From Clostridiaceae bacterium (GTDB lineage Bacteria > Bacillota > Clostridia > Saccharofermentanales > DTU023), in the NCBI GenBank assembly GCA_012800435.1, contig JAAZJH010000063.1, forward strand, positions 1 to 64,000: a stretch of 64,000 nucleotides of DNA, read 5' to 3'. The notes under the pieces were generated by a model. The model was not told where the DNA came from and ran no database searches. It saw only the letters and a program-made list of their open reading frames with translations. Shown here one piece after another: positions 54,524-63,295 of this stretch (positions are counted from its first letter, which is position 1; every line of letters begins with the position of its first letter). Made by a program: the position numbers and the translations under genes.

Positions 54524-56002
54524 ATGCATCTTCGAAGGCTTGTTTTACTTCATTCTAACGACCTGCACGGCGATTTTTTCGCGACAGAAACCCATGACAA
54601 AATGGTTGGCGGCATGAGTATGCTCTCCGGTTATGTACAGAAAGTGCGTGAAGAGGAGAAGGATCCTGTTCTCTACGTTATTTCTGGAGATATGCTGCAG
54701 GGATCCATCATTGATCAAGAATACAAGGGGATCTCGACGATTCTAATCATGAATATGCTGGCGCCGGACGTCGTCACGCTGGGCAATCACGAAACTGATT
54801 ACGGCTTCGCTCATCTGATGTTCCTAGAACGCTGTGCCCGCTTCCCGATTGTCAACGCCAATTTATACATCAAGCCGACGAAGACCAACCTGTTTCGTTC
54901 ACACTACATTATGAATGCTGACGGGATCCGCCTTCTCTTTATCGGCATCATTACTGAGTTAGTTATGGACCGTAAAGAACCGTTGATCGGAACTTTCATC
55001 AGCGTTGAAGATGCAGCAAATGAAATTGAATACATCTGTAACTGTTATCGCGATGTCGATATTGATCTTACTGTGTTACTGACACATATCGGTTTTGAGG
55101 ATGATAAAAAGCTCGCCTCGCTGTTACCGAAGGAAATAGGCGTTGACCTAATCATCGGCGGACACAGCCATACAATGTTAGAGGAACCTGAAAAGGTCAA
55201 TGACATCCTCATCACTCAAGTCGGTACAGGTTCCGACTATATCGGACGTTACGATCTTATCATTAATATGGACACCAATTCAGTCCATGACTTCACTTGG
55301 CAGGCAATCCCCATTGATGACTCACACTGCCCTGTCGATCCGGTGATGGATGAGTTATTAAATGACTATCAGAGTGAGATTGACGGAAAATACAACACTG
55401 TACTCTGTCGATTCCCTCACGCTTTAGAGCATAAGACACGTTTTCGCGAGACTGAACTGGGAAGCGTGTTTGCCGATATATTCAAATACCAACTCGGTGT
55501 CGATATTGCCTTTGTCGCGTCAGGCTCCATCAGAACTCAGAAATTGGGTCCTTTGGTTACGTTAACGGACTTGATGGAGACGTTTCCCTACAACGAGCCA
55601 ATGATCAGTTTTTCGGTAACGGGAAAAATGTTGGAGGACATGCTCACACACCTGATGCATACGCTGTTCCATGAGGATGGTCATGAGTTCTATCAATGGA
55701 GTGCAGAGTTACGTGTTGACGTTTTAGAAGATGGGAGCATCGCCAATATCTCTTATCTTGGTGCACCTTTGGAACCGGAGAAAACTTACAGAATCTCTAT
55801 GCAGCAGTATCACTACGGGTGCATCGCAAACACGTTTGGAGTCGCACATGATGAGATAGAAGAAACCGGACGTGTTCGTATAGTGAGCACCTCGTCACAA
55901 GACAATATCGTTGAATATTTCAGAACACATACTATTCTCAAGCCATTTCGTTGTGACGGCAGAATTCTTCTGAGAAAACCGTTAGTTGTAGAGACTGAGT
56001 GA
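54524..56002 (+). CDS. 5'-nucleotidase/metallophosphatase family protein (UshA-like), cytoplasmic
   Basis: 492 residues from the ATG at 54524 (GGGAGG at 6 nt); an in-frame ATG at 54503 with its own GAGG would add 7 residues. Calcineurin-like metallophosphatase domain: HSNDLHGDF near 10, SGDMLQGS near 56, TLGNHETDYG near 85, LLTHIGFEDD near 178 and GGHSHTML near 205. C-terminal 5'-nucleotidase domain from about 275 with GSVFADIFKYQLGVDIAFVASGSIR near 316 and TFPYNEPMISFSVTG near 356. There is no signal peptide, so unlike UshA it should act in the cytoplasm on nucleotides or nucleotide sugars. No partner gene is evident. Confidence 0.9.
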   Translation: MHLRRLVLLHSNDLHGDFFATETHDKMVGGMSMLSGYVQKVREEEKDPVLYVISGDMLQGSIIDQEYKGISTILIMNMLAPDVVTLGNHETDYGFAHLMFLERCARFPIVNANLYIKPTKTNLFRSHYIMNADGIRLLFIGIITELVMDRKEPLIGTFISVEDAANEIEYICNCYRDVDIDLTVLLTHIGFEDDKKLASLLPKEIGVDLIIGGHSHTMLEEPEKVNDILITQVGTGSDYIGRYDLIINMDTNSVHDFTWQAIPIDDSHCPVDPVMDELLNDYQSEIDGKYNTVLCRFPHALEHKTRFRETELGSVFADIFKYQLGVDIAFVASGSIRTQKLGPLVTLTDLMETFPYNEPMISFSVTGKMLEDMLTHLMHTLFHEDGHEFYQWSAELRVDVLEDGSIANISYLGAPLEPEKTYRISMQQYHYGCIANTFGVAHDEIEETGRVRIVSTSSQDNIVEYFRTHTILKPFRCDGRILLRKPLVVETE

Positions 56003-56027
56003 AAGGATAAGCCTTTTAAAGAACGCT

Positions 56028-57455
56028 ATGTTTAACAACAAACCGGCTCATTTCTTTTCATATCTTCGCGGCAAACGCATCGCTGTCATCGGTGCCGGCA
56101 TCAGTAACCGGCCTCTGATTCGTTGGCTCTGGCCGCATAACGAAAACATCACCGTATTTGACATGATGCGAGAAGATGATCCACGTCTTCTCGCTATTCA
56201 AGACGATTTAAGGACGTCGGATTGTCATCCTGATTGGTCAGTGGGAGTTTCCTATCTTAATCGCTTGAAAGGTTTTGATATCATTTTCCGTACTCCAAGA
56301 ATGAGGCCTGATTTACCTGAACTCGTACGCGAACGCAATCGTGGCGCCTATATCACTTCGGAAATCTCTCTTTTCATTCAGTTGTGTCCTGCGCCAATCT
56401 ACGCCGTTACTGGTAGTGACGGAAAGACTACGGTCACGACGTTAATTTCCCGCATGCTTGAATCTGCCGATTACCGTGTCTTTACAGGCGGTAACATCGG
56501 CACGCCGCTCCTCGATCAGGTTGAATACATTGATGTTACAGATCGTGTCGTACTTGAACTGTCCAGTTTTCAGCTTATGGATATGATTCCTCGCGTCCGG
56601 TGTGCACTGATCACCAATGTTACGCCCAATCACCTCGATTTTCACCGTGACTTTCGAGAATATATCGACGCGAAGAAAAACATCTTTCTGAATCAATCAC
56701 CGACTGAGCGTCTCATTCTCAACGCTCAAGATCCCATATCTTCATCTTTTATTTCGGAAGCTAAAGGCGTCGTACATTTTTTCAACACAAGCCCGCGTGA
56801 TGATCAGATGTCAGCTTGGGAATCCGATGGCGCCCTTTGGCTCGGCCAGACGAATAAGCCACCGGTATTCCTTTGTCAAAACAAGGATCTTCAAGTACTC
56901 GGAGCTTTCAATCGCTTGAACATTCAATCGGCAGCGCTTGCCGTTACGGGAGACGCTCCAATAGAATCGATCCGCACGGCAGCAGTAACATTTACCGGAG
57001 TCCGTCATCGCCTCGAACTGATCCGAGAATTGGACGGCGTTCGTTGGTTCAACAGTTCCATCGACAGCTCCCCTACCCGCACTATACATACACTAGAAGC
57101 AATGCGCGAACAGGGTGTTCCTCTTGTCCTCATCACGGGCGGACAGGATAAACAGAGCGACTACAACGGACTGGGCTCAGCCATTCGACGATCGGCTCAT
57201 ACAGTCATACTTTCCGGTCAAAACAGCGAGCTCATCCTTGATGACATTGACCAATCAGGTGCAATAGAAGATGCGCTAGTTAAGGATATTGCGATCCACC
57301 GCACTGATACATATGAAGAAGCCGTTGCGCTTGCACGATCAGCTGCAATGCCCGGTGATGCTGTATTGCTCTCCCCTTCCGGAACAAGCTTCGATCGCTT
57401 TCAAAACTTTGAACATCGTGGCGACGTTTTCCGACAATTCGTTCTTTCACTCTGA
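56028..57455 (+). CDS. murD: UDP-N-acetylmuramoylalanine-D-glutamate ligase
   Basis: 475 residues. Adds D-Glu to UDP-MurNAc-L-Ala in peptidoglycan synthesis. N-terminal Rossmann domain AVIGAGISNRPLIRWL near 19; ATP loop YAVTGSDGKTTVTTLI near 125; GGNIGTPLLD near 154; ELSSFQLM near 175; TNVTPNHLDFHRDFREYIDAKKNIF near 190; GVRHRLELI near 323 and the ligase-loop FNSSIDSSPTRT near 343, which differs from the NDSKATN of Proteobacteria but resembles clostridial MurD. It sits alone, away from other mur/dcw genes, 25 bp after the phosphatase gene. Confidence 0.94.
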   Translation: MFNNKPAHFFSYLRGKRIAVIGAGISNRPLIRWLWPHNENITVFDMMREDDPRLLAIQDDLRTSDCHPDWSVGVSYLNRLKGFDIIFRTPRMRPDLPELVRERNRGAYITSEISLFIQLCPAPIYAVTGSDGKTTVTTLISRMLESADYRVFTGGNIGTPLLDQVEYIDVTDRVVLELSSFQLMDMIPRVRCALITNVTPNHLDFHRDFREYIDAKKNIFLNQSPTERLILNAQDPISSSFISEAKGVVHFFNTSPRDDQMSAWESDGALWLGQTNKPPVFLCQNKDLQVLGAFNRLNIQSAALAVTGDAPIESIRTAAVTFTGVRHRLELIRELDGVRWFNSSIDSSPTRTIHTLEAMREQGVPLVLITGGQDKQSDYNGLGSAIRRSAHTVILSGQNSELILDDIDQSGAIEDALVKDIAIHRTDTYEEAVALARSAAMPGDAVLLSPSGTSFDRFQNFEHRGDVFRQFVLSL

Positions 57456-57761
57456 TCATTTTCTTTTACGATGATTTGACAGGCTGACAAATTGCCGGTC
57501 TTCCGTTTACTAATTGCGGATGATTATTTGTTACATTAGATAATGCATTAGACCCTAAAACGACAGAATCACTCATGGAATTCGCCAACTCTTTAATCTA
57601 GCATTCGTTTTTTATTCTGACGCTCTCCGACAATTTGACAGCTAAAAGGAGCTTAAAGCAGTAGATGTACGCCATCGAAAATTAGTTAGACGTTAGTCTT
57701 TATACATGGGTATAATCAGGCTTCTATTCGTAAGCAGGAAACCGGAAAGGAGAATACGAGG
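57456..57761. other. Gene-free region upstream of comEA
   Basis: 306 bp without a gene. It holds a TATAAT at 57711-57716 with a poor TTAGAC -35 at 57686-57691 (19-bp spacing), a candidate comEA promoter, and an AAGGAG ribosome binding site near the end. Nothing else is recognised. Confidence 0.45.
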
Positions 57762-58421
57762 ATGCGACGGCAAAACACTTTCTCAAAGCAAAAGAAACGT
57801 TCGGGCATGCGACGTGCGAAACCTATTCTTACGTTTGCCGTGATAGTTGTTGCTTCCGCCTGCGTTATTACTTGTACAGCCGTAAAACCGCGCGGCGCTT
57901 CATACATATTGGAAACAGATTCAAGAGAAGCAAACTCGACTCCGGTCGATCTCGGATCCTACTCCCCTTCAGAGCCCATTACCAAGCGTGACGTGCCCGT
58001 TCACCTTGATGGTGCTGTTGCGCGTCCCGGTGTTTACTATGTGGAAGAAGAGTCCATTTTGGAAGAAGTTATTAAAGCGGCAGGCGGACTTCTTCCCGAA
58101 GCAGACGTGACATACATCAACCTCGCTATGAAGATTGACGCCAACATCAAAATATACGTTCCGCGAGCAGATGAACCGTTTGTAGACATTGTCCAGAAAA
58201 ATGAAAGCATTTCGCCACAAAGAGATCCTATCGTGAACATCAACCGTGCGAATATAAAGGAGCTCGAAACGCTGCCGGGAGTCGGTCCGACCACTGCTGA
58301 AGCAATTATTCAATTTAGAGAAGAAAACGGGCCTTTTAAAACCATTGAAGACTTAATGTTGGTGCCGGGGATTAAGGAGGGACGCTTCGAACGGATGAAA
58401 GACCGTCTTCATGTGGGATGA
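57762..58421 (+). CDS. comEA: ComEA-like competence DNA-binding protein
   Basis: 219 residues. Basic N-terminus, one membrane helix near 22-41 (ILTFAVIVVASACVITCT), SLBB-type domain VPVHLDGAVARPGVYYVEEESILEEVIKAAGG from about 78, then the C-terminal helix-hairpin-helix pair: NINRANIKELETLPGVGPTTAEAIIQFREENGPFKTIEDL from about 163 and VPGIKEGRFERMKDRL. This is the order of ComEA, the cell-surface DNA receptor of natural transformation. No comEB or comEC follows; the next element is a tRNA on the other strand. AAAGGAG precedes the ATG. Confidence 0.93.
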   Translation: MRRQNTFSKQKKRSGMRRAKPILTFAVIVVASACVITCTAVKPRGASYILETDSREANSTPVDLGSYSPSEPITKRDVPVHLDGAVARPGVYYVEEESILEEVIKAAGGLLPEADVTYINLAMKIDANIKIYVPRADEPFVDIVQKNESISPQRDPIVNINRANIKELETLPGVGPTTAEAIIQFREENGPFKTIEDLMLVPGIKEGRFERMKDRLHVG

Positions 58422-58443
58422 TCGTCGGAGACGATAAGAATGT

Positions 58444-58473
58444 AAAAAAAGCCCTGCGGTTAAATCCGCAGGG
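58444..58473 (-). terminator. Intrinsic terminator of tRNA-Glu
   Basis: Minus strand: CCCTGCGG, loop ATTTAA, CCGCAGGG, then CTTTTTTT. Perfect 8-bp GC-rich stem (58452-58459 and 58466-58473), 8 nt from the tRNA 3' end. Confidence 0.9.
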
Positions 58474-58480
58474 TAGTAAG

Positions 58481-58555
58481 TGGTGACTCCGAGGAGAGTC
58501 GAACTCCCGTTTTCGCCTTGAGAGGGCGACGTCTTGACCACTTGACCACGGAGCC
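58481..58555 (-). tRNA. tRNA-Glu (CTC anticodon)
   Basis: Minus-strand cloverleaf: acceptor GGCTCCG pairs with CGGAGTC (one G-T pair), anticodon stem TCGCC/GGCGA with loop CTCTCAA giving anticodon CTC, T arm with AGTTCGACTCT, discriminator A and an encoded CCA. 75 nt including CCA. Confidence 0.94.
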
Positions 58556-58604
58556 GTCACAACGAACGAGATTATACCATGACGCCAAAACAGGCGCAAG
58601 TTCG

Positions 58605-59045
58605 TCAGAATCCGGTGTCACTTAACCGCTGACGCTGTGCCTGAAACCCTCTCCAGAGATGCTCAAGATCATAAAATTCGCGTTGCTCAGGCAACATTAA
58701 ATGAACGACAAAATCGTTATAGTCAAGAAGAATCCAGTTTTTTGAATCCGTGCCTTCGATGCGATTCGGGACGAGAGAGTGCTCTTTTTCCAGTTCGTCC
58801 TCGACGGCTTCCATCAAAGACTTGATGTGTAATCCGGATGTAGCGCTCGCAATTACAAAAAGATCAACAAGTGAGGTTTTTCCGGTTACATCAACGATTT
58901 CAATGTCTTCCGCTTTTCTTTCTTCAAGGATGCGGCGTGCCGTGTCGGCCGCTTCACGAATATTTTTAAGTGCTTTACTTGCCTCCGGAAGATCTTGAGG
59001 CAAAAGCTCAGTTGATAGATCAGATTGGATGTCGATGTCGTTCAA
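58605..59045 (-). CDS. rsfS: Ribosomal silencing factor RsfS
   Basis: 146 residues from a TTG with GGAGG at 5 nt; the ATG at 59057 (4 residues longer) lies over that site. Binds L14 and blocks subunit joining in starvation. Visible RsfS core: ARRILEERKAEDIEIVDVTGKTSLVDLFVIASATSGLHIKSLMEAVEDEL from about 36, then RIEGTDSKNWILLDYNDFVVHLMLPEQREFYDLEHLW. The N-terminal 25 residues are variable. Third gene of the prfB, nadD-yqeK, rsfS order, although 159 bp separate it from the fusion gene. Confidence 0.94.
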   Translation of the reverse strand: MNDIDIQSDLSTELLPQDLPEASKALKNIREAADTARRILEERKAEDIEIVDVTGKTSLVDLFVIASATSGLHIKSLMEAVEDELEKEHSLVPNRIEGTDSKNWILLDYNDFVVHLMLPEQREFYDLEHLWRGFQAQRQRLSDTGF

Positions 59046-59115
59046 ATGGGCCTCCATTCCCCGACCGGCGCATTGTATGCGTCTAGGTCTTTGTAAACTT
59101 ATCTATATTATACAC

Positions 59116-59160
59116 AGTAACCGGGTTTAATAATCTAAAGTAACCGTGTTTAATAATCTA
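59116..59160. repeat. Tandem pair of 22-bp repeats
   Basis: A 22-bp unit containing AACCGGGTTTAATAATCTA (59116-59137) is repeated once with one mismatch (59139-59160). The 12-mer ACCGTGTTTAAT of the second copy recurs at 62749-62760. All copies are intergenic. Function unknown. Confidence 0.7.
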
Positions 59161-59216
59161 TAAATGTAGTCAAGTCCTAAATGTCGTTGCCCTTAGGATA
59201 GTCGATTGCTAAAGCG

Positions 59217-60629
59217 TTAACCGAGGTCATGATAAGCGGCGATACTCAAGGGATGTGGATTTTTCTCCTTGCGTTTAAGCGCAACAAATGTTTCATCGAG
59301 ACAGAGGCGCATCGCGCCATTTAAGTCTCCATGAAGCGCGCGGTCTCGAATTGGTTCCAGACGGACAAATGATCTATCATAGCTAATTTTATCGGAAAGA
59401 TAGAGCACTTTTTCGAGCGATGTCATACTCGGTCGTGCCGTCGAGTGAAAACAGATGGAATCTAAGATATCGGGATCATCGACGCCAAATATCTTCTTTG
59501 CCAGCATTGCTCCTGCAGGTCCATGCAGGATGTTTTTGCTAAGAGATGACGCCCAAAGAGCACTATCGTTCATTTTTAAACAGGATGAGGACTCCATTTG
59601 AACGGAACATGAACATCCATCATCTTTGCCGTACACAACTTCAGTCCTAGTGGTCTGAAAAGTTGAGTTTGTATTTTTTTCGTTTTCAAAAGATGGATCT
59701 TTGACGATCTTTGCTGCATTCTTCGCAAAAGGATGATTCGTTAAATAACCTTCAGCCAGAAAGCGGCGTTCTTTTGCCGGAAGATTTTTCGCGGCATCAT
59801 GTAATAGACCGGCAACAAACGCCTTTTCAATGTCCACACCGTTTGCAAGCGCTAGACGCGCCGCGTACTGCGCGACTGAGACCGCATGAAGACGTTGCTT
59901 TTGTGTGTAATAGCGCCAAGCGACTTGTTCTGCGCTGCGAACACGGTTCCATGCTTCTTGAGTAAGTGCGTCGTATTCATCTTGAAAATTATAGATGCGA
60001 TAGGTGTTGATCAGGTCAACTACCTTATCCGGACAGTCGCCATAAACGCTTTTCCCCTGCTGAAGAGCCGTCCGCAAGTTGCTCGATGAAAGGGATGAAG
60101 GAGGCATATTGAAGAACACGACACGGGCATCATCGTCTTGTCGATAGCGTTCCGCTAACTCGCGCATCTTCTCCATGTTGTCATCTCCCCGGCGAGCAAC
60201 GGCAAACACAACCTTGCGCGCGAGCTCTTTATAACGATACCAACTCGGAAGTGCTTCAAATGAGTCTGAGCCAATCACCAGATAAAGCGGATCGGGCATG
60301 ATCTTATTAAAAAGATGGGTCACAGTATCGAAGGTATAGCTGATAGCAGGTGTCTTAATTTCTTCATCGGATACTAGGACTTTAGGAACACCCAAAACTC
60401 CGCGTACAGACATTTCATAACGAAAAGCCGCCATTCGCATTCGTGTTGTTTTATGCGGAGCCCAACCGAGCGGCATAACCAAGAGCACCTCAACAGGAAG
60501 CGCATCAATAGCGCTCTTTGCAAGCATGCGATGAGCGTTGTGAAAGGGATCAAACGATCCGCCCATCAGTGCGATCGGCTGCTCTTTGAAACTTTCAAGC
60601 GGGTCTACATGAGATTTCTTGATATCCAT
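59217..60629 (-). CDS. nadD: Nicotinate-nucleotide adenylyltransferase fused to a YqeK-type HD hydrolase
   Basis: 470 residues. Residues about 17-215 are NadD: LMGGSFDPFHNAHRMLA near 21, MPLGWAPHKT near 52, ISYTFDTVTHL near 100, LVIGSDSFEALPSWYRYKEL near 116 and SSSNLRTAL near 181; it makes NaAD from NaMN and ATP. Residues about 240-470 are an HD domain like YqeK (Ap4A hydrolase): RLHAVSVAQYAARLA near 247, LLHDAAKNLP near 273, KVLYLSDKISYDR near 411. The HD domain carries an extra Ser/Cys/Asn-rich loop (about 305-360). In Bacillus nadD and yqeK are adjacent separate genes. The start codon shares its first base with the prfB stop, so translation is coupled. Confidence 0.93.
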   Translation of the reverse strand: MDIKKSHVDPLESFKEQPIALMGGSFDPFHNAHRMLAKSAIDALPVEVLLVMPLGWAPHKTTRMRMAAFRYEMSVRGVLGVPKVLVSDEEIKTPAISYTFDTVTHLFNKIMPDPLYLVIGSDSFEALPSWYRYKELARKVVFAVARRGDDNMEKMRELAERYRQDDDARVVFFNMPPSSLSSSNLRTALQQGKSVYGDCPDKVVDLINTYRIYNFQDEYDALTQEAWNRVRSAEQVAWRYYTQKQRLHAVSVAQYAARLALANGVDIEKAFVAGLLHDAAKNLPAKERRFLAEGYLTNHPFAKNAAKIVKDPSFENEKNTNSTFQTTRTEVVYGKDDGCSCSVQMESSSCLKMNDSALWASSLSKNILHGPAGAMLAKKIFGVDDPDILDSICFHSTARPSMTSLEKVLYLSDKISYDRSFVRLEPIRDRALHGDLNGAMRLCLDETFVALKRKEKNPHPLSIAAYHDLG

Positions 60630-61771
60630 CAGTTTTTCTTCAATGCTTGTTCATCTTCTGTTTCACGCCTTTGAGCATCGATCATCAGCCACGCGTTGAT
60701 GAATCCGTCGATATCGCCGTCCATTACGCCGTCTACATCACTCGTTTCGAAGTCTGTTCGGTGGTCTCGCACCATCGTATAGGGGCAAAAAACATACGAG
60801 CGAATTTGGCTTCCCCAAGCATTGTCGACGACGTCGCCTTTTAAGTCCTCAATGCGCTCAAGCTGGCGCTGCTGTGCGATCTGGTACAGCTTCGAGGTAA
60901 GAATGGACATCGCCGTGGCTCGATTTTGGATCTGAGATCGTTCATTCTGACATGTAACGACGATACCTGTCGGCAGATGCGTGATGCGAACCGCGGAACT
61001 TGTTTTGTTGACGTGCTGTCCTCCTGCTCCGGATGCACGATATGTATCGACTTTCAGATCGTCGGGATCGATATTGATTTCAATTGTTTCATCGAATTCA
61101 GGTAACACTTCACAGGACGCGAATGAAGTGTGTCTTCGTCCGGAAGAATCAAATGGTGAAATGCGGACAAGCCTATGGACACCGTGTTCGCTTCGGAGGT
61201 ATCCGTACGCATTTTCTCCTGATACACGGAAAGACAATGATTTTAGACCCGCTTCGTCGCCATCGACAAAATCGAGTACTTGAAATTCAAAATCACGCTT
61301 TTCTGCCCAACGCATATACATACGGCTTAACATTTCCGCCCAATCCTGAGCTTCCGTGCCGCCTGCACCGGCATGGAGGGTAACGAGCGCATTCATGCGA
61401 TCATGTTCACCATTGAGCAACGTCTCAAGGCGAAGCCGCTCAAAACTTTGATTCCACACATGCAGCCCTTTTTCAGCTTCTTGAAGTGCTTCTGAATCTC
61501 CCTCCTCTTCCGCAAGTTCAAGAAGCACTTCAAGATCTTCGATGTCATTTCCAAGTTGGCGGAATTGATCTGCTTTTTTCGTAAGATAAGCAATCCGCTT
61601 TTGTACGATTTGCGCGCGGTCCGGATCATTCCAGAAATTTGGGCTTGCAGATTCTTCTGTTAAACGCTTTATTTCATCTTTATCTTGGCCAAGACGAAGT
61701 GATTCTTCAAGCGGCGGTAAACGCTTAATATAGTTCTCTATATCGCTTTTCAATTCTTCAATCGCTATCAT
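60629..61771 (-). CDS. prfB: Peptide chain release factor 2
   Basis: 380 residues from the ATG at 61771; an upstream in-frame TTG (61783) is possible. RF2 ends translation at UAA and UGA. Visible: ASPNFWNDPDRAQ near 43, HAGAGGTEAQDWAEMLSRMYMRWAE near 129, RLVRISPFDSSGRRHTSFASCEV near 194 (SPF anticodon-like motif) and RASGAGGQHVNKTSSAVRITH near 240 (catalytic GGQ). The frame is continuous: there is no in-frame UGA near codon 25 and so no programmed +1 frameshift of the kind that autoregulates most bacterial prfB genes. Confidence 0.97.
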   Translation of the reverse strand: MIAIEELKSDIENYIKRLPPLEESLRLGQDKDEIKRLTEESASPNFWNDPDRAQIVQKRIAYLTKKADQFRQLGNDIEDLEVLLELAEEEGDSEALQEAEKGLHVWNQSFERLRLETLLNGEHDRMNALVTLHAGAGGTEAQDWAEMLSRMYMRWAEKRDFEFQVLDFVDGDEAGLKSLSFRVSGENAYGYLRSEHGVHRLVRISPFDSSGRRHTSFASCEVLPEFDETIEINIDPDDLKVDTYRASGAGGQHVNKTSSAVRITHLPTGIVVTCQNERSQIQNRATAMSILTSKLYQIAQQRQLERIEDLKGDVVDNAWGSQIRSYVFCPYTMVRDHRTDFETSDVDGVMDGDIDGFINAWLMIDAQRRETEDEQALKKN

Positions 61772-61890
61772 AATGAGTTCCAATTCTGTCTAAAGGCTGT
61801 GCGCTGCGCCTGCAATAAGTGCTAAAACAAGCACATGGCATCAAAGGTATTATAAGTTAAATACAAAGGGATACAAGGCAAAACGCCTCG

Positions 61891-62712
61891 TCATTGCTCA
61901 TCCATACGATCTTGAAAAGCCGGACTTTCCTTGTAATAGGCAAGACGAAATGTAATGCCTGCCATACGTCCAAACGACAAAGTCTTCAAGGCGAAGAAAA
62001 ACGCGCGGATTAAGCCATCCACTGTCGCTTTTGATCCCATTATCAGCAACAGGACGTTTTCACCAAAATTAAGAACTGACCTCAAAAAAAAGAAAGATAC
62101 AAAAATTGCAAACTTCATACCGCCAGTCAGTGCGGCACTTGATTCAAGAGAGGACGGGATATTTTTTTCATCAAAAATCAATACAAATACAGACATGGAA
62201 AACGTAGAGGCCACGATATAGAACGGAACACGATAAAGCGGAAGAGAAAGAACGTAGATGATCAAAGTTGATGCGACAATCAACAATAAGGACGGGAATG
62301 CGCGCGTCGCTGCCCGTAAAGGAGAAACATTCTCTTTTAAGGTAAAAAGCGGTAAATCTATAATCAGCGGGTTTCTTCTAAATATGACTTGATCATCAGC
62401 TAATGTATCTTCTTTTAGAGGACGCATTGGCTCTGTCAACCAATGAAGCGCGTATAAAAGCATGAAAAAGAGAGCTATAACAAAAAGCCCCGTCTCCTTC
62501 AAAAGAGCGATTACCCATGCGTTTGGCGGAAATGGGAACGCTGTTTGTGTTACAGTAAAACGCATGATTTTCTGCTGAAAATCGAAGATCGCCTGCGTAT
62601 CATATTCTGTAAGATAAACAGCCGACGCAAGCGCAAACAGAATCAGAAACCATCTGTGCACACGTCGTTTATCCGACAAATGATCAATTTTCAATGCTTC
62701 AAAAACGGCCAT
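61891..62712 (-). CDS. Hypothetical polytopic membrane protein
   Basis: 273 residues, no family recognised. Five to six membrane segments are readable: near 22-36, 68-92, 138-157, 161-180, 200-217 and 220-232, with a cytoplasmic-type loop (about 93-130) containing EPMRPLKEDTLADDQVIFRR. The general pattern recalls Yip1-type membrane proteins but no diagnostic motif is present. AGGAG lies about 14 nt before the ATG. It precedes prfB on the minus strand with a 119-bp gap; co-transcription is possible. Confidence 0.6.
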   Translation of the reverse strand: MAVFEALKIDHLSDKRRVHRWFLILFALASAVYLTEYDTQAIFDFQQKIMRFTVTQTAFPFPPNAWVIALLKETGLFVIALFFMLLYALHWLTEPMRPLKEDTLADDQVIFRRNPLIIDLPLFTLKENVSPLRAATRAFPSLLLIVASTLIIYVLSLPLYRVPFYIVASTFSMSVFVLIFDEKNIPSSLESSAALTGGMKFAIFVSFFFLRSVLNFGENVLLLIMGSKATVDGLIRAFFFALKTLSFGRMAGITFRLAYYKESPAFQDRMDEQ

Positions 62713-62744
62713 GTTTTACGTTATACAGCTCCTATTCATAGCGA

Positions 62745-62765
62745 GGTAAACCGTGTTTAATCGTC
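62745..62765. repeat. Dispersed copy of the 59116-59160 repeat unit
   Basis: GTAAACCGTGTTTAATCGTCT shares the exact 12-mer ACCGTGTTTAAT with the second repeat at 59139-59160. Intergenic, 33 bp upstream of the hypothetical membrane-protein start. Confidence 0.45.
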
Positions 62766-62833
62766 TCAATCCACGGGATAGCGTAACACAAACATCGACA
62801 ATCTGTCATCTGTTTGGTACTGCGTTGAAAAAG

Positions 62834-63295
62834 TCAGCTCTTAGGCGTGATAATCTGTATGACGCCGCGTATCAAGGAAAGTTTATTGACCAATTCGTTA
62901 ACATCATCCTGACCTAAGTCTATCTGAAAAGTCACCAAAGCGTGTACGAGACCGTTCATCGGCAGTCCCTGCTGAAATGACAATATCGACGCGCCCGATT
63001 CGAAAAAGGCATCTAAGCAACGCTGTACAATTCGATCGGTACTTTCCGTGACGAGAAGCAATGTCATGACCGGTTTGTCAGTGAAAGATATTGGATCTCG
63101 AACCGCCGTCCTGTATTTATAGTACGCGCTTCGACTGATGCCTGCATCGCGAACTGCTTCACTTACCGTCGTCGAATGACTTGTGTCAAGGCGGCGTTTG
63201 ACGTCCATAACTTTGAGAAAGACGTCCGGAAGCACATCCTCGCGCACCAGATAAAAGTTCTCTTTTTTGTCCTTTAAGGTTTTACGTTTTGCCAT
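62834..63295 (-). CDS. ACT-domain protein, PheB/UPF0735 family
   Basis: 153 residues from the ATG at 63295 (AAGGAG at 6 nt), overlapping the 3' end of the upstream pyrophosphatase gene by 14 bp. N-terminal FYLVREDVLPDVFLKVMDVKRRLDT near 13 and a helix-turn-helix-like SEAVRDAGISRSAYYKYRTAV near 45; C-terminal ACT domain VMTLLLVTESTDRIVQRCLDAFFESGASILSFQQGLPMNGLVHALVTFQI from about 76. Family members are small amino-acid-responsive regulators linked to threonine/phenylalanine metabolism in Bacillus. Ligand here unknown. Confidence 0.88.
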   Translation of the reverse strand: MAKRKTLKDKKENFYLVREDVLPDVFLKVMDVKRRLDTSHSTTVSEAVRDAGISRSAYYKYRTAVRDPISFTDKPVMTLLLVTESTDRIVQRCLDAFFESGASILSFQQGLPMNGLVHALVTFQIDLGQDDVNELVNKLSLIRGVIQIITPKS

